Positions 11,335-20,925 of a stretch of DNA of 64,000 bases are shown here, piece by piece (position 1 is the stretch's first letter; every line of letters starts with the position of its first letter). Both the position numbers and the translations under genes were made by a program. The DNA is from Humulus lupulus (taxonomy: Eukaryota > Streptophyta > Magnoliopsida > Rosales > Cannabaceae): contig NC_084802.1 of assembly GCF_963169125.1 (NCBI RefSeq), forward strand, positions 115,200,903-115,264,902, given 5' to 3'. Below the pieces are notes generated by a model. It saw only the letters and a list, made by a program, of their open reading frames with translations, searched no databases and was not told the origin of the DNA.

Positions 11335-11677
11335 ATGGGCCATCGTTGCTGCAACAAGCAGAAAGTCAAGAGAGGCCTTTGGTCACCTGAAGAAGATGAC
11401 AAGCTCCTTACACATATCACCACTCATGGCCATGGCAGTTGGAGCTTTGTCCCAAAGCTTGCAGGTTCTGTTTCTTTTGCACTATCTGTAAAAATTAGTG
11501 ATTTTAAAGTTTACATCATCTTTTCTTATATTGTCAGATGTATAATATTTTAAATATGTATATATATATTTCAATAATTTGTAAATATAAATGAATAGAA
11601 TGAGTACTAGAGTGCAGGATTACAAAGGTGTGGGAAGAGCTGTAGATTAAGATGGATAAACTATTTGAGACCAGACC
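11335..11677 (+). pseudogene. Captured R2R3-MYB transcription factor fragment (R2 repeat)
   Basis: Exon 1 starts at ATG 11335 ('MGHRCCNKQKVKRGLWSPEE') and runs to 11464 ('SFVPKLA'), followed by a GT donor. After an intron ending GTGCAG, exon 2 (from 11618) reads 'LQRCGKSCRLRWINYLRPD' in the correct phase. This is the complete R2 DNA-binding repeat of a plant R2R3-MYB of the subgroup with 'CCNKQKVKRGLWSPEEDEKL' N-termini. The three regularly spaced Trp positions read W-W-W. Homology ends abruptly at about 11677, before R3, at the junction with an inverted metallophosphoesterase exon. Some upstream leader (with a GA-rich run near 11200) may have been captured too. Without R3 it could not bind DNA normally. 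Confidence 0.88.
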
Positions 11678-11679
11678 AC

Positions 11680-12500
11680 CTCATTTTGCTTCATTGTTAA
11701 AAAATCCTTGCTCTTGCCATCTAGTGGAGATAACAACAAGAAGTTAGACAGTGTTCGATTTGACAAATCATGTCTGTAGATGGCTTAACGCAGGCTAGTG
11801 GGAATCATAATATAATTTATACTGAGTATATTGATATAAAGCAAACTGCTTATGATTTCTATACGGATAAGGGGGAGCATACAACAGTACTCTATCAACC
11901 AGTGAGAACATAGCAAAATAACTTAAACTCTTATAAGTACAACACGACTCTCAACTCTCAAATATGACTATGCATATCATCAAAACTTATATCAGTTGAC
12001 AGCATATAAAAAGCACAAATTTCTCCGAAAAGAAACATACACAACAATGCCATTAATTAAAAAAAGAATGGGTAACTTCTTTAGAAAGGTTAGTCTTTGC
12101 CCAAACAAGACAAGAAATTTGTGTTATGCTTTTTAAAAAGTGAAAATTTCACCAGATACAGTCATGCATAAGAAGAATCTAATTCCTTAAGCGTTACATA
12201 TTTATAAAAGTCCACGATACTAATCTCAGACATGAAGCAAATATTACAAATATAGAAGAAACCCATATCAGACTACCAAATAATTCAACAACCCACGAAG
12301 CTATATCAGCCAAAACAATAAAGTTCAATAAAAATAAAGGAAGATAGATTGAGAGAGAAACCTGTGAGATCACCAGTGATGAGAACCAGAGAAGGGTTTA
12401 TTAAGATTAAGAAAGGCTCCTTCACACAAGAAGAAGAACAAATCATTATCGATACTAAGGATCCATGGGAAATCAGTACCTTCTCTTGCTGTAAAGTTAC
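11680..12500 (-). pseudogene. Captured fragment of a calcineurin-like metallophosphoesterase gene
   Basis: Two minus-strand exons. The upstream one (12362 to about 12420) reads 'INPSLVLITGDLT' up to a GTTTCT donor. The downstream one (11680-11720), after a CCACTAG acceptor, reads 'GKSKDFLTMKQNE'. Joined in phase they match the conserved 'PSLVLITGDLTDGKSKDLLTMKQNE' block I recall from plant putative metallophosphoesterases of the At3g03305 type. The GD in 'ITGDLTDGK' is one of the metal-binding motifs. The sequence upstream of the first exon is too altered to assign. The fragment ends at 11680 exactly where MYB homology on the other strand stops, so the two host fragments were joined during capture. 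Confidence 0.75.
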
Positions 12501-12610
12501 GTGGGCGTGAGGCAGAGAACTCGTGAGGCAGAGAAGCTCCACTCTGGAGCGTGACTTCGTGAGGCGGAGAAAGAGCTCGACTCTGGAGCTAGTCTTCATG
12601 AGGCAGAGCT

Positions 12611-12740
12611 GAGTTGAGGGCGGAGAGACTTCGTGAGGGCGGTGAGGCAGAGATGAGTTGAGGGCAGAGAGACTTCGTGAGGGCGGTGAGGCAGAGATGA
12701 GTTGAGGGCGGTGAGTCTTCGTGAGGGTGGAGAGGGCTTC
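12611..12740. repeat. Tandem repeat, 44 bp period, about 2.7 copies, purine-rich
   Basis: A unit beginning GAGTTGAGGGCGGAGAGACT and ending GGTGAGGCAGAGAT lies at 12611-12654 and 12655-12698, with a partial third copy. Looser relatives ('GAGGCAGAGAAGCTC', 'GACTTCGTGAGGCGGAGAAA') extend it left to about 12510. It is more GC-rich than its neighbours and lies near the right end of the Pack-CACTA. Confidence 0.8.
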
Positions 12741-12975
12741 GTGAGTGAGAGATGGAGGCTGAGAGAAAGGGTAACTTAGAGAAAGGCTGAGAGAAAGGGA
12801 ATTTGGCAGAAATTCATTTTGCCGCCTGAGTTTTTAGTCATATGGCGCCAAAAACAGACCGTGTGTTTTTAATCCCCACTATTCAGTTCAGTGTTTTTTA
12901 ATCCCCCACTTAATAATAGCACTTCTAAATATATGCTATTCTTTAATGTAATATATACTCAATATTGTTGTAGTT
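12741..12975. repeat. Right end of the Pack-CACTA with subterminal motifs
   Basis: Holds 'GAGAAAGGCTGAGAGAAAGG' repeats, then paired 'TTTTTAATCCCCACT' and 'TTTTTTAATCCCCCACT' words, then the minus-strand motif 'AGAAGTGCTATTATTAAGT', ending GTTGTAGTT at 12975. LTR homology resumes immediately with TAGCACTAATCC. Confidence 0.5.
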
Positions 12976-13038
12976 ATCTAGCACTAATCCATCCCGTTTA
13001 TTCGTATAATTATCTGTTGCCGAAGAACCGCGTCAACA
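12976..13038 (+). repeat. 5' LTR of Tat A, last part
   Basis: 'TAGCACTAATCC' through 'CGAAGAACCGCGTCAACA' matches the last 60 bases of the 3' LTR at 30464-30524 ('TAGCACTAATCC' to 'GAAGAACTGCGTCAACA'). Ends CA at 13038, directly before the primer-binding region. Confidence 0.85.
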
Positions 13039-13060
13039 GTTTGGTGCTTTCATTGAGAGG
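13039..13060 (+). promoter_or_regulatory. Putative primer-binding region of Tat A
   Basis: GTTTGGTGCTTTCATTGAGA directly follows the LTR end, where minus-strand DNA synthesis is primed by a tRNA in LTR elements. The wording resembles other Tat-lineage elements; I did not identify the tRNA. Confidence 0.55.
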
Positions 13061-13092
13061 ATTTAGATTGGTGCTATTGCAGAAACCCAACC

Positions 13093-15492
13093 ATGGTGGT
13101 TACTCGCTCGAAGCATGGTAATGAAGCGGATCAACGTGATGGGCAGGAGGCCTACCATGCCGTCATATCCGATGAGCAAAACCTTGAGGTTCAGCAGCGA
13201 CCGGGAAAGCAGCCAATGGGCCAGGGCGACACTGGAAGTTCGGCTCCCCGGCCGCCCAATCCGAACCCGGATTTCTACACGGCGGTAGAAATTGAAAATG
13301 CACAATTGAGGAGTCAGCTTTCGAAAGCAAACAGGCAGATCGAAGAGGTCTTGGCCTGGTTACCCCCTCTTACAACCGGTGCTAACATCGGAAAGAGGCA
13401 TAGTGGGACTCATAAGTCCCACCGGGGTAACCGGTCCATGCCCAGTCGGTCGACTAGAACTTCGACATCGAATTCTACTCCCACGTCGCACCACCAGGAA
13501 ACTGTGTTTGAAGAACTTCCTAGGGCCAATCAACAATTCAGCCGATTGGTCCGGACCTCAACTCCTAGATCGATTCCACCCTTGAGTGCACCCAGGAGGG
13601 CCTGAGGCAGCTCACGAAGGAGATCCGGGGAAGGCTCGCGATGACAGCCCGCCCCGACCAGCCGTCCTACACCACGATCAGACTGCCGAACGCAGGACGC
13701 CGGGGATGGTAGAACGGAGCGGCTGAGACCTAGCTTAATCCGCCCTGACGGGACTAGGATCGCGTTACCAGTTAGGCATCCCCCGTCACCAATACGATAC
13801 CCGTCTCCTCCCCGTCTAGTCCGAGACATTCCGACTCATGGGAGTAGCAGGAGAAATCCTCCTTCCGCCGGACCTCCCCATCGCAGCCGGGCGTGCGGGG
13901 AAATCCCGAATCCTCACCCTCAGCGGTAGGCTCCGAGTTTTTCAAATGGAAGTTACTGGACCGGGAGTCATCGAAGTGGCATGTCCAGCGAAGACCTGCG
14001 CCATCGTTTGAGTTCGGCTCAAAGCCCTAGGGCCGACCTCCGAGATCGCCTCAACTCTCAGAGAGGAGACCCAGCTAGAAATGGTAGTCGTGCTCACCAA
14101 GGGGAGGGTCTGTCGAAAGTACGTGACAGCAGGAATATCCCACATAACCTATCTCAAGATAGGAGGGACAATAACCCGCCTAATGTGTACAATGGAGCTG
14201 GAGCTGTTGAACAGCCCCAGAACAACCAAGGAAGTAAGGACCGAACCCTGGAGCGTCTAGCTCAGATGGAGGAGCTGATGAGGAAGCTCTTATCGGAAAA
14301 AGGAAAAGATGAGTACGACTCGGGGGACGAACATGAGCTCTTCGCCCCCAGCATAGCAGGTACGACGTATCCACCTGGTTTCCGTATGCCTCACTTGTCC
14401 AAGTTCAATGGGGACGGGGACCCGTCAGATCATTTGGGTATGTTCAACACCCTGATGATGGCCCACAACATCGGTCCCGAGCTAAGGTGTTTAATATTCC
14501 CTTCCACCTTGACTGGGCCGGCCAGGCAATGGTTCAAGTAGAATAAAAAACAGTCCATCAGCTCGTGGAAAACCTTTTCTGCCGACTTCAAAAGGGCATT
14601 CCGAGCTTCTCAGGCTGCCCGCGTCAAAGCTGACACCTTGGCAAACGTAAGACAATAGCCCGACAAACCTTTGAAAGCTTACCTGAGTAGATTCGCAAAC
14701 GTCACGGCTGGAGCCAGGGACGCAGATGATAGTTCCAAACTTATGGCCTTGAGGACTGGGATCCTCGTTGGAGGCAGACTCTGGGAAGAGATACAGAGAA
14801 AAGGTGTCAACACCGTGAACGAATTCCTAAATAGGACCCAGGGATGGATAAACCTGGAGGAGGCGCGAACATCGGCCGCGGGAACTAGGCAAGCCTCTGA
14901 TCAGCCTGCTGGAGTGGGAACGGATGTCGTGACAGTGACCCAAACCGTTACAAAGAATAACCAATTTGGTGGAGGCAAGAGAAAAGGGAGCAGCGAGGGC
15001 GGCCAGCACGACCCGAAGAAGAACAAACCCGTAGAAAAGTTTAAGCCAGTCTACGCGACTTACACCGAGATCGCAAACACTAGGGAGAACATTTTCCTAG
15101 GAAACTATGCTCGCCTCCCCTGGAAGAAGCCGGAGCCTTTGAAGCACCAGAAGGCTAAGCGGGACCCCTCCAAGTTTTGTCGATTCCACAACGACATTGG
15201 CCACAACACTGACGATTGTAGGCATCTGAAGGATGAGATCGAGACTCTCATCAGAGCTGGACCCTTGACTCAGTATGCGCGGAATAGAGTTCCTGCCGGT
15301 CAACCAGCTCCAGAAGCTCCGATAAGTCAATCCGGGTCTCGGATAAATCAGGACACTCCTCCTCCTGTGATAGGAGGAGAGATCTCCACGATCTCTGGGG
15401 GGCCTCATCTGGCCAACATGAGCAGAGGTGCCCAGAAGAGATATGTCAATGAACTGAAAGCTCATAACGGAGTGGAGTTCGTCCCAGAGTAG
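13093..15492 (+). pseudogene. gag: Tat A gag
   Basis: Structural protein of the retrotransposon particle. The start is ATG 13093 ('MVVTRSKHGNE'), 54 bp after the LTR. The first 170 residues are in one frame. After stop codons and a frame change at 13605-13980 the main gag domain runs from 13981 ('FRMPHLSKFNGDGDPSDHLG', then 'TLTGPARQWFK'). In-frame TAG codons stand at 14539 and 14656. The C-terminal part (14671-15492) is basic and contains the Tat-type zinc-finger motif 'CRFHNDIGHNTDDC' near 15180-15220, for RNA packaging. The same frame continues into protease with only stop codons between, so gag-pro-RT was a single reading frame. Confidence 0.88.
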
Positions 15493-16212
15493 CATTTACC
15501 CAAACAGCAATGATTGGAGAGGAAACCAATCATATTCACCGTGGAAGAAGCCAGTCACGTACAGTTCCCTCATAACGACCCTCTAGTCATAGCCGCTCAG
15601 CTCGCCAACCGGAGAGTAAGGAGGATACTGATCGACAATGGGAGCTCGGTGAACTTGCTGTTTCGGTCTATGCTGGAAAAGATGGGTTTATCTATCACCG
15701 AGTTGAAAGCCACCTCCATGATGCTGTATGGATTTTCTGGAGAAGGGTCGGCAGCAATAGGAACAATTGAGCTGGTGATCACCTTGGGAGAAGGACCCCG
15801 GACTGTCTCAAAACTCCTCGAGTTTGTGGTCATTGATTGTCCCGTCGTGGACAATGCTATCTTGGGCCGACCTACATTGATAGTGTTTGAAGCCATAACC
15901 TCCATCCACCATCTCGCGCTAAAATTCCCCTCTTCCACGGGGATATGCACGGTCCGAGGTGATCAGCTCGCTGCCAGGGAATGCTATAGCATTTCTATGA
16001 AGGGAAAAACAAAACCCGGGCAGCAGACGATGACCATCCAGGGCAGGAGTGAGGAATCTCAGGAAATTGTGCCTAGTCCTGAGATTGAAAAACCTCAGAA
16101 TGCCAAAGGGAAGGATATCATCTTAAATAATGATATCGACCCCATAATAGGCGAGGATAGATCTGAGCTCCAGGCCATCGAAGAGCTCGAGGAGGTAGCT
16201 ATCGACTCATAA
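15493..16212 (+). pseudogene. Tat A aspartic protease
   Basis: Retroviral-type protease that would cut the polyprotein. The active-site loop is 'ILIDNGSSVNLLF' near 15630-15665 (Asp-Asn-Gly in place of the common Asp-Thr/Ser-Gly, which is usual variation in this lineage), followed by 'GLSITELKATSMMLYGFSGE' and the second conserved block 'AILGRPTL' near 15860. The frame is the same as gag, separated from it by TAG (15490) and TGA (15511). Tat B has sense codons CAA and CGA at the same places. A TAA at 16210 then separates it from RT. Confidence 0.88.
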
Positions 16213-17199
16213 GACCCCTCGAAGGTGGTAAAGCTCGGGAAAAATCTATGTAGTGAAAGGAAGGCAGAGTTGATTAGGTTTCTGCGAGAAAATCTAGATG
16301 TGTTCGCTTGGTCTCATGGAGACATGATAGGGATCAGCTCGAGCATCATAATGCACACCCTCCACTTGGATAAAAACGTTCCAGCAAAGTCCCAAAAACA
16401 AAGGCGCCTCGGTACGACCCGAGCTGAGGCCCTAGAGGAGGAAGTACCCCGGCTCTTAAAGTGCAGCTTTATCCGCGAAGAAAAGTTCCCGGTCTGGGTC
16501 GCCAATCCTGTGTTGGTCCTGCAGCCCAACGGGAAATGGCGGACCTGCATCGACTTTTCCGATCTGAACAAAGCCTGCCCCAAAGATTGCTTCCCCTTGC
16601 CAAGGATTTACCAATTGGTAGATGCCATGACGGGGCACGAGCTCATGTCTTTTATGGATGCATACTCGGGCTATAACCAGATCGCCATGAATCCCGCAGA
16701 CCAGGAACACACTAGCTTCATGACCCCAACTAACATTTACTGTTACAAGGTCATGCCTTTCGGGCTGAAAAACGTAGGAGCTACGTACCAGAGGTTGGTA
16801 AATAGGATGTTTACCAATCAGATCGGGAAAAATATGGAAGTGTATGCTGACGACATGTTGGTCAAGTAAAAAACTGCCGATAACCATGTCTCTGATCTGG
16901 AGGAATGCTTTAAGATATTGAGGGAATACGGCATGAGACTAAACCCCCAAAAGTGTACTTTCGGGGTTGCGTCAGGAAAAATCCTGGGTTTCATCATCAA
17001 TACCAGAGGAATAGAAGCGAACCCCGATAAGATCAGGTTGCCACTCGAGATGCCCTCACCTCGGTCGCGAAAGGACGTTCAAAGTCTGACAGGAAGGGTG
17101 GCAGCCCTTAATCGGTTTATTTCTAAATCTACCGACAAGTGTTTGCCATTCTACAACCTGCTCCGAGGAAATAAAAAATTCGAGTGGACCGAGGAATGC
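16213..17199 (+). pseudogene. Tat A reverse transcriptase, part before the solo LTR
   Basis: Fingers and palm of the RT: 'NPVLVLQPNGKWRTCIDFSD', 'LNKACPKDCFPLPRI', 'SFMDAYSGYNQIAMN', 'YCYKVMPFGLKNVGATYQRL', then the catalytic YADD at about 16845-16856. A TAA at 16867, where relatives have Ser, ends the frame, which then resumes with 'NHVSDLEECFKI' and 'LNPQKCTFGV' to 17199 in the thumb and connection. There it is cut by a 2.68 kb solo LTR; the frame picks up again at 19880. The catalytic residues themselves are intact. Confidence 0.92.
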
Positions 17200-18567
17200 T
17201 GTAATGCCCCAAATTTCCTAATAAGGTTTAGGACCTTGATTAGGAGGCCGGGAGGGCCATAGTTGATTTATTATAGTATTTAATGACTATATGCATGTTT
17301 ACGTGAATTATATTATTATATGATGGTGAATGCATGCATATGGGAGAGTTCATTATTGTGAGGGTATTTTGGTAATTTGGCCACTGTGGGCGTAATTGTA
17401 TATTTTGGGTGCATGGTTGTGATTAATTAATATATCCACATTATAAGGTGGATTGGTTCGAGCTATTCGACAAGAGACAATCATGAGATGTAAGTGTTCG
17501 GTCTAGTCATAACAGGTTTAAGTTCGGGGCTCGGGGTGAGTCTCGGGGTGAATTTAATGATTAGAGCATTATCGGGAATTAAAGGGTAATGGGATATGAT
17601 TTGTTGGTATTTGGGAATATTGAGAATAGCGGGAATTGGAGAGCATTAATTATAACTAACGAGATAGGCGGGAAAGGACGGTTTTACCCTCGGAAACTTT
17701 TAGAGGGATCTATTTGGCTTAAGGGCATTATGGTCTTTTGACCTTAAGGATTTATATGACTTGAAGGCTGTAGAAAATACAGAACCAAAACAGAGACTTA
17801 TCCTCATTCCCTCTTCTTCCTCTCCCGTACATGTTTTCCTCTTCACTTTTCTTTGAATTTTGAGAGCCCAAATTGAGGAGTTAAGCTAGGAAATCAAAGG
17901 TGGAAGCTTAGGAATTTCGTTCAGCCATTGAAGGAGGTTCAAACTCGGATTTGGGGTAAGTTCAGCCATAAGTTTCTGGTCTATACTCTGTTTTGGGTTT
18001 AAACTTTCAGCTTGTGATTTTATGGTAAATAGTTGGAATTAATGGAAGTTTAGTTGATGTTTAACTTGTGTTTTGATGTGGGTGAGTTGTTGATAATGTT
18101 TAGTGGTTAAATTGGGTGTTAGGTTGAGGTTTGGAACTGGTTTGAAGGGTTGGTTCCGGGGAAAAACGCAGGGGAAAGCAAGCTGGTGCTTGCTGGTTTT
18201 GGTAATGGGTCGCGGCACGACTATGGTGAGCCGCGGCCTACATGCATTTTTGTGAAGGGTTTGGCTCTGTCAGGGGGGTGAGCCGCAGTCCATAGAGGCA
18301 GATTTGGCCAGAATGGGGTTTTTGACTTAGGGATTCTTGCCATAGGCCTCGGGGTTGATCCTACTACTTGGTTAAGTGTGGATTGATGTCTCAGAGGCTA
18401 GATATTGGTTCGGGAACTTATGTTGATCACTTTTATTGATGATACCTTTTATTTGGTTATGGCTAGGTGACCGCTAAAGGACTAAAAGTTGATCGTTCTC
18501 AAGGGTCATTCTTTTAATCGTTCTAGATCGACTTTGAGGTAAGAAAACTGCACCCTGTGTATATGTG

Positions 18568-18750
18568 ACATGCATGGCTATTATCGAAGCATGTTGGGTG
18601 ATTATTGAGTATGACATGCATGGTTATTATTGATGCATGTCGGTTGATTATTATGTATGACATGCATGGCTATTCTTGATGCATGTTGGTTGACTATTAA
18701 ACGTGACATGCATGGCTGTTATTGGTGCATGTTGGATTGCTGGATATATT
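18568..18750. repeat. Tandem repeat, 46 bp period, four copies
   Basis: A unit starting GACATGCATGGCTATTAT and containing 'GCATGTTGG...GATTATT' recurs at about 18567, 18613, 18659 and 18705 inside solo LTR 1. Each unit pairs two ATGCAT palindromic words. Confidence 0.8.
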
Positions 18751-18954
18751 GCATATGATGCATGAGAAACTTGTGATTAGGACATGCTTTGTATACTGGG
18801 TATGATATTATTCAGAGCTTATGCCTCTGTGGTTGTGCATGGTCCTAATTGTACTAGTATCTGTTTAGTAGGCATGCTGAACACCTTGTTTACGAGTATT
18901 GGACATGTGATATATATAATTGGTGGCATGACTTACTTGTGTATGGCACTAACT

Positions 18955-19150
18955 AGTCAGGGACCGACCCTAAAGTCGAGAATCATGCATTGAATGGCTC
19001 TATGGCACTAATGCTAGACCGACCCTAAGGTCGATGATCATGCATTGAATGGCTCTATGGCATTAATGCTAGACCGACCCTAAGGTCGATGATCACGCAT
19101 TGAATAGCTCCATGGCATTAATGCGGGACCAACCCTAAGGTCGAAGAACT
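18955..19150. repeat. Tandem repeat, 55 bp period, about 3.5 copies
   Basis: 'GACCGACCCTAAGGTCGATG' followed by 'ATCATGCATTGAATGGCTCT' recurs with a 55 bp period inside solo LTR 1. Each unit holds an inverted repeat GACC...GGTC. A similar 'CCTGGTGAC..TGTCACATGGCTAG' word recurs at about 19200 and 19340. Confidence 0.75.
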
Positions 19151-19879
19151 TATAAGCGCTTGCCTGGTCTATGACCAGATGTTTATAGCCAACGTATATG
19201 ACCCTGGTGACTGTTTGTCACATGGCTAGGGGACGCTGTCCATAGCACGACTCTAAAGTCAGGAGGAAGGTTATGTTAGTGACCATTCACCATGCACTTG
19301 TCCTGATCAAACTTATGAAAGAATCACTTATCAGTTAAGCCCTGGTGACCCTATCGTCACATGGCTAGAGGGAGCTATGCTCATTGTTGTGACTTTTGGC
19401 TATTGTCACCTATTTGCTTGGACTGTTAGTCCTAAATGGTTATTATGATCATTGTTGATATTATATCATGCTTTATTGTGTTTTCTTGCTGGGCTTTGGC
19501 TCACGGGTGCTACGTGGTGCAGGTAAAGGCAAGAGGAAGCTGGACCATCCTTGAGTTGGAGAGCTTAGGTGATGATGTGTACATATGCAGCTACTCGTCC
19601 GCCACGGCCGATGTTTAAAGTGGAACTAGGGTTAAACCCTGTTTTGCCGCTTAGAACGACCTGTTGTAAATATTTTCTATAATAGACTCTGAAATTATAT
19701 TTTCGGGATCCCAGTGTATATATTAAACATTCTAGTGAAACGTTACATCTTAACCAAAGTTTTTAATCCCTAAACCGCTAATCATACTTAGTTCACGTTT
19801 TTGGCCAAATGACTCGATTAACGAGTTTAGCACTGTTTACAAGGCACACCGTAATGGTCCCTGGAGTTTGGGCATTACA

Positions 19880-20330
19880 AATGCGAATGTGCCTTCATCG
19901 ACCTAAAAGCACATTTAGCCGAGCCTCCCGTGTTATCCAAACCAACAACAGGAGAGCCTCTTTTCCTTTACCTAGTTGTCACAGAAGATGCGGCTAGCGC
20001 CGTATTAGTCCGAGAAGAAGACCAATCTCAAAAGCCAGTCTATTACATCAACAAGAGAGTTCTCGGAGCTGAATCCCGGTATCCGTTGATGGAAAAGATG
20101 GCTTTCTACCTTATTACAGCCTACCGAAAGCTCAGGCCATATTTCCAGTCCCACTCAATACACGTCATAACCGATCAACCTTTAAGGCAGGTTTAGCAGA
20201 AACCTGAAGCATCGGTGCGTCTGTTGAAGTGGTCTATCGAGCTCAGCCAATTTGAGATACTGTACATACCGCGAACTGCAATAAAAAGCCAGGCCCTGGC
20301 TGATTTTGTGGCAGAATGCACAGGGTTCTG
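19880..20330 (+). pseudogene. Tat A RNase H (gypsy type)
   Basis: Continuation of pol after the solo LTR. 'TTGEPLFLYL', 'SAVLVREED', 'PVYYINKRVLGAESRYPLME' and 'HVITDQPLRQV' are the RNase H domain that follows Ty3/gypsy RT and degrades the RNA strand of the hybrid. The first catalytic Asp lies in a degraded context ('YLVVTEDAA'), as is common in Tat elements where the second RNase H is better kept. A TAG at 20194 (Leu in relatives) and a TGA near 20329 interrupt the frame. 'LADFVAE' marks the end of the domain. Confidence 0.85.
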
Positions 20331-20925
20331 AGAAGATCCGGTAGAAGAGTCAGCTCGGGCCTCATGGAAGGTCTTCGTAGATGGATCGTCTAACGAGAAT
20401 GACTCCGGGGATGGAATCATATTGATTTCCCCAGAAGGACATCGATTCCACTCAGCATTGCGGTTCGGATTCAAAGCGTCCAAAAACGAGGCCGAATACG
20501 AAGCTTTATTGGCTGGGCTAAGGGTGGCCCAGGAGCTGAGGGCCAACTCCGTCCAATGTTACAGCGATTCCCAGCTCGTGGTAAACCAAGTGTTAGGAGA
20601 ATACCAAGCACGGGGAACCAAGATGGTTACTTACCTGGCCAAGGTAAAGAAAGAACTATCTGCATTTGAGCGCGGCTCAATTGAGCAGATACCTCTGGAG
20701 CAAAATGCCAACACGGATGCCCTGGCGAAGCTCGCCACTTCCGGGGAGGCAGAGACTTTGGGGCTGGTACCGGTAGAGTTCTTGGAAAGACCAAGCATAG
20801 AGGAATTCAGGGTAGAGGTCGAGATGATCGACACCAGACTAACTTGGATGACTCCCATCCTCGAGTATCTCACAACAGGGAAGTTACCCGAGGGACGAAA
20901 TGACGCAAGGAGGGTACTTTACTAG
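20331..20925 (+). pseudogene. Tat A archaeal-type RNase H (aRNH)
   Basis: The second RNase H, a hallmark of the Tat lineage. The four expected acidic positions are visible in order: Asp in 'VFVDGSSNE', Glu in 'NEAEYEALLAGLRVA', Asp in 'CYSDSQLVVNQVLGEYQA' and Asp in 'NANTDALAKLA'. The reading is open from 20422 to 20925 and the catalytic set looks intact. A TAG at 20923 closes it just before the integrase region. Confidence 0.9.

Larger units (their letters stand above)
3251..12975. mobile_element. Gene-capturing CACTA-like (Pack-type) transposon, about 9.7 kb
   Basis: The left end reads TACTACAAGAAAAAA, one base from the canonical plant CACTA terminus CACTACAAGAAAAA. The right end reads GTTGTAGTT, an imperfect inverted match. 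Short repeats around 'TAACACTTTT' and 'TAGGTGCTATAATA' lie inside the left end, with related 'AGAAGTGCTATTATTAAGT' (minus strand) inside the right. It splits an LTR. No transposase is present; it carries fragments of at least five unrelated host genes with introns. I could not find a clean 3 bp target duplication, and the right terminus is weak, so the exact ends are inferred from where LTR homology stops and resumes. Confidence 0.65.
17200..19879 (+). mobile_element. Solo LTR 1, 2680 bp, Tekay-type, target duplication AATGC
   Basis: Starts TGTAATGCCC and ends GGGCATTACA, a perfect 10 bp terminal inverted repeat with TG...CA ends. AATGC flanks it at 17195-17199 and 19880-19884, and the RT frame continues across the site. 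It has no coding sequence. It aligns at both ends with solo LTR 2 (35022-37346: 'AATAAGGTTTAGGACCTTGATTAG') and more distantly with the LTR of Tekay 2. All share a block near 19490 ('CTTGCTGGGCTTTGGCTCAC', then a 'GGTGCAGGTAAAGGCAAGAG'-like stretch). Two tandem arrays lie inside. The length is normal for Tekay/Del LTRs. Confidence 0.92.

Noticed and set aside
12385..12480. Plus-strand reading 'KKGSFTQEEEQIIID' looked like the R3 repeat of the MYB fragment
   Set aside because: The rest of R3 is absent, and the minus strand reads a metallophosphoesterase exon with correct splice phase to the exon at 11680-11720. The MYB likeness is probably chance.
13530..13829. Minus-strand ORF opposite Tat A gag
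   Set aside because: It is open because of high GC and gag codon pattern; no domain, no counterpart in Tat B.
17200..19879. A DNA transposon with 10 bp terminal inverted repeats
   Set aside because: The 5 bp target duplication, TG...CA ends, length and similarity to the LTR of Tekay 2 fit a solo LTR.
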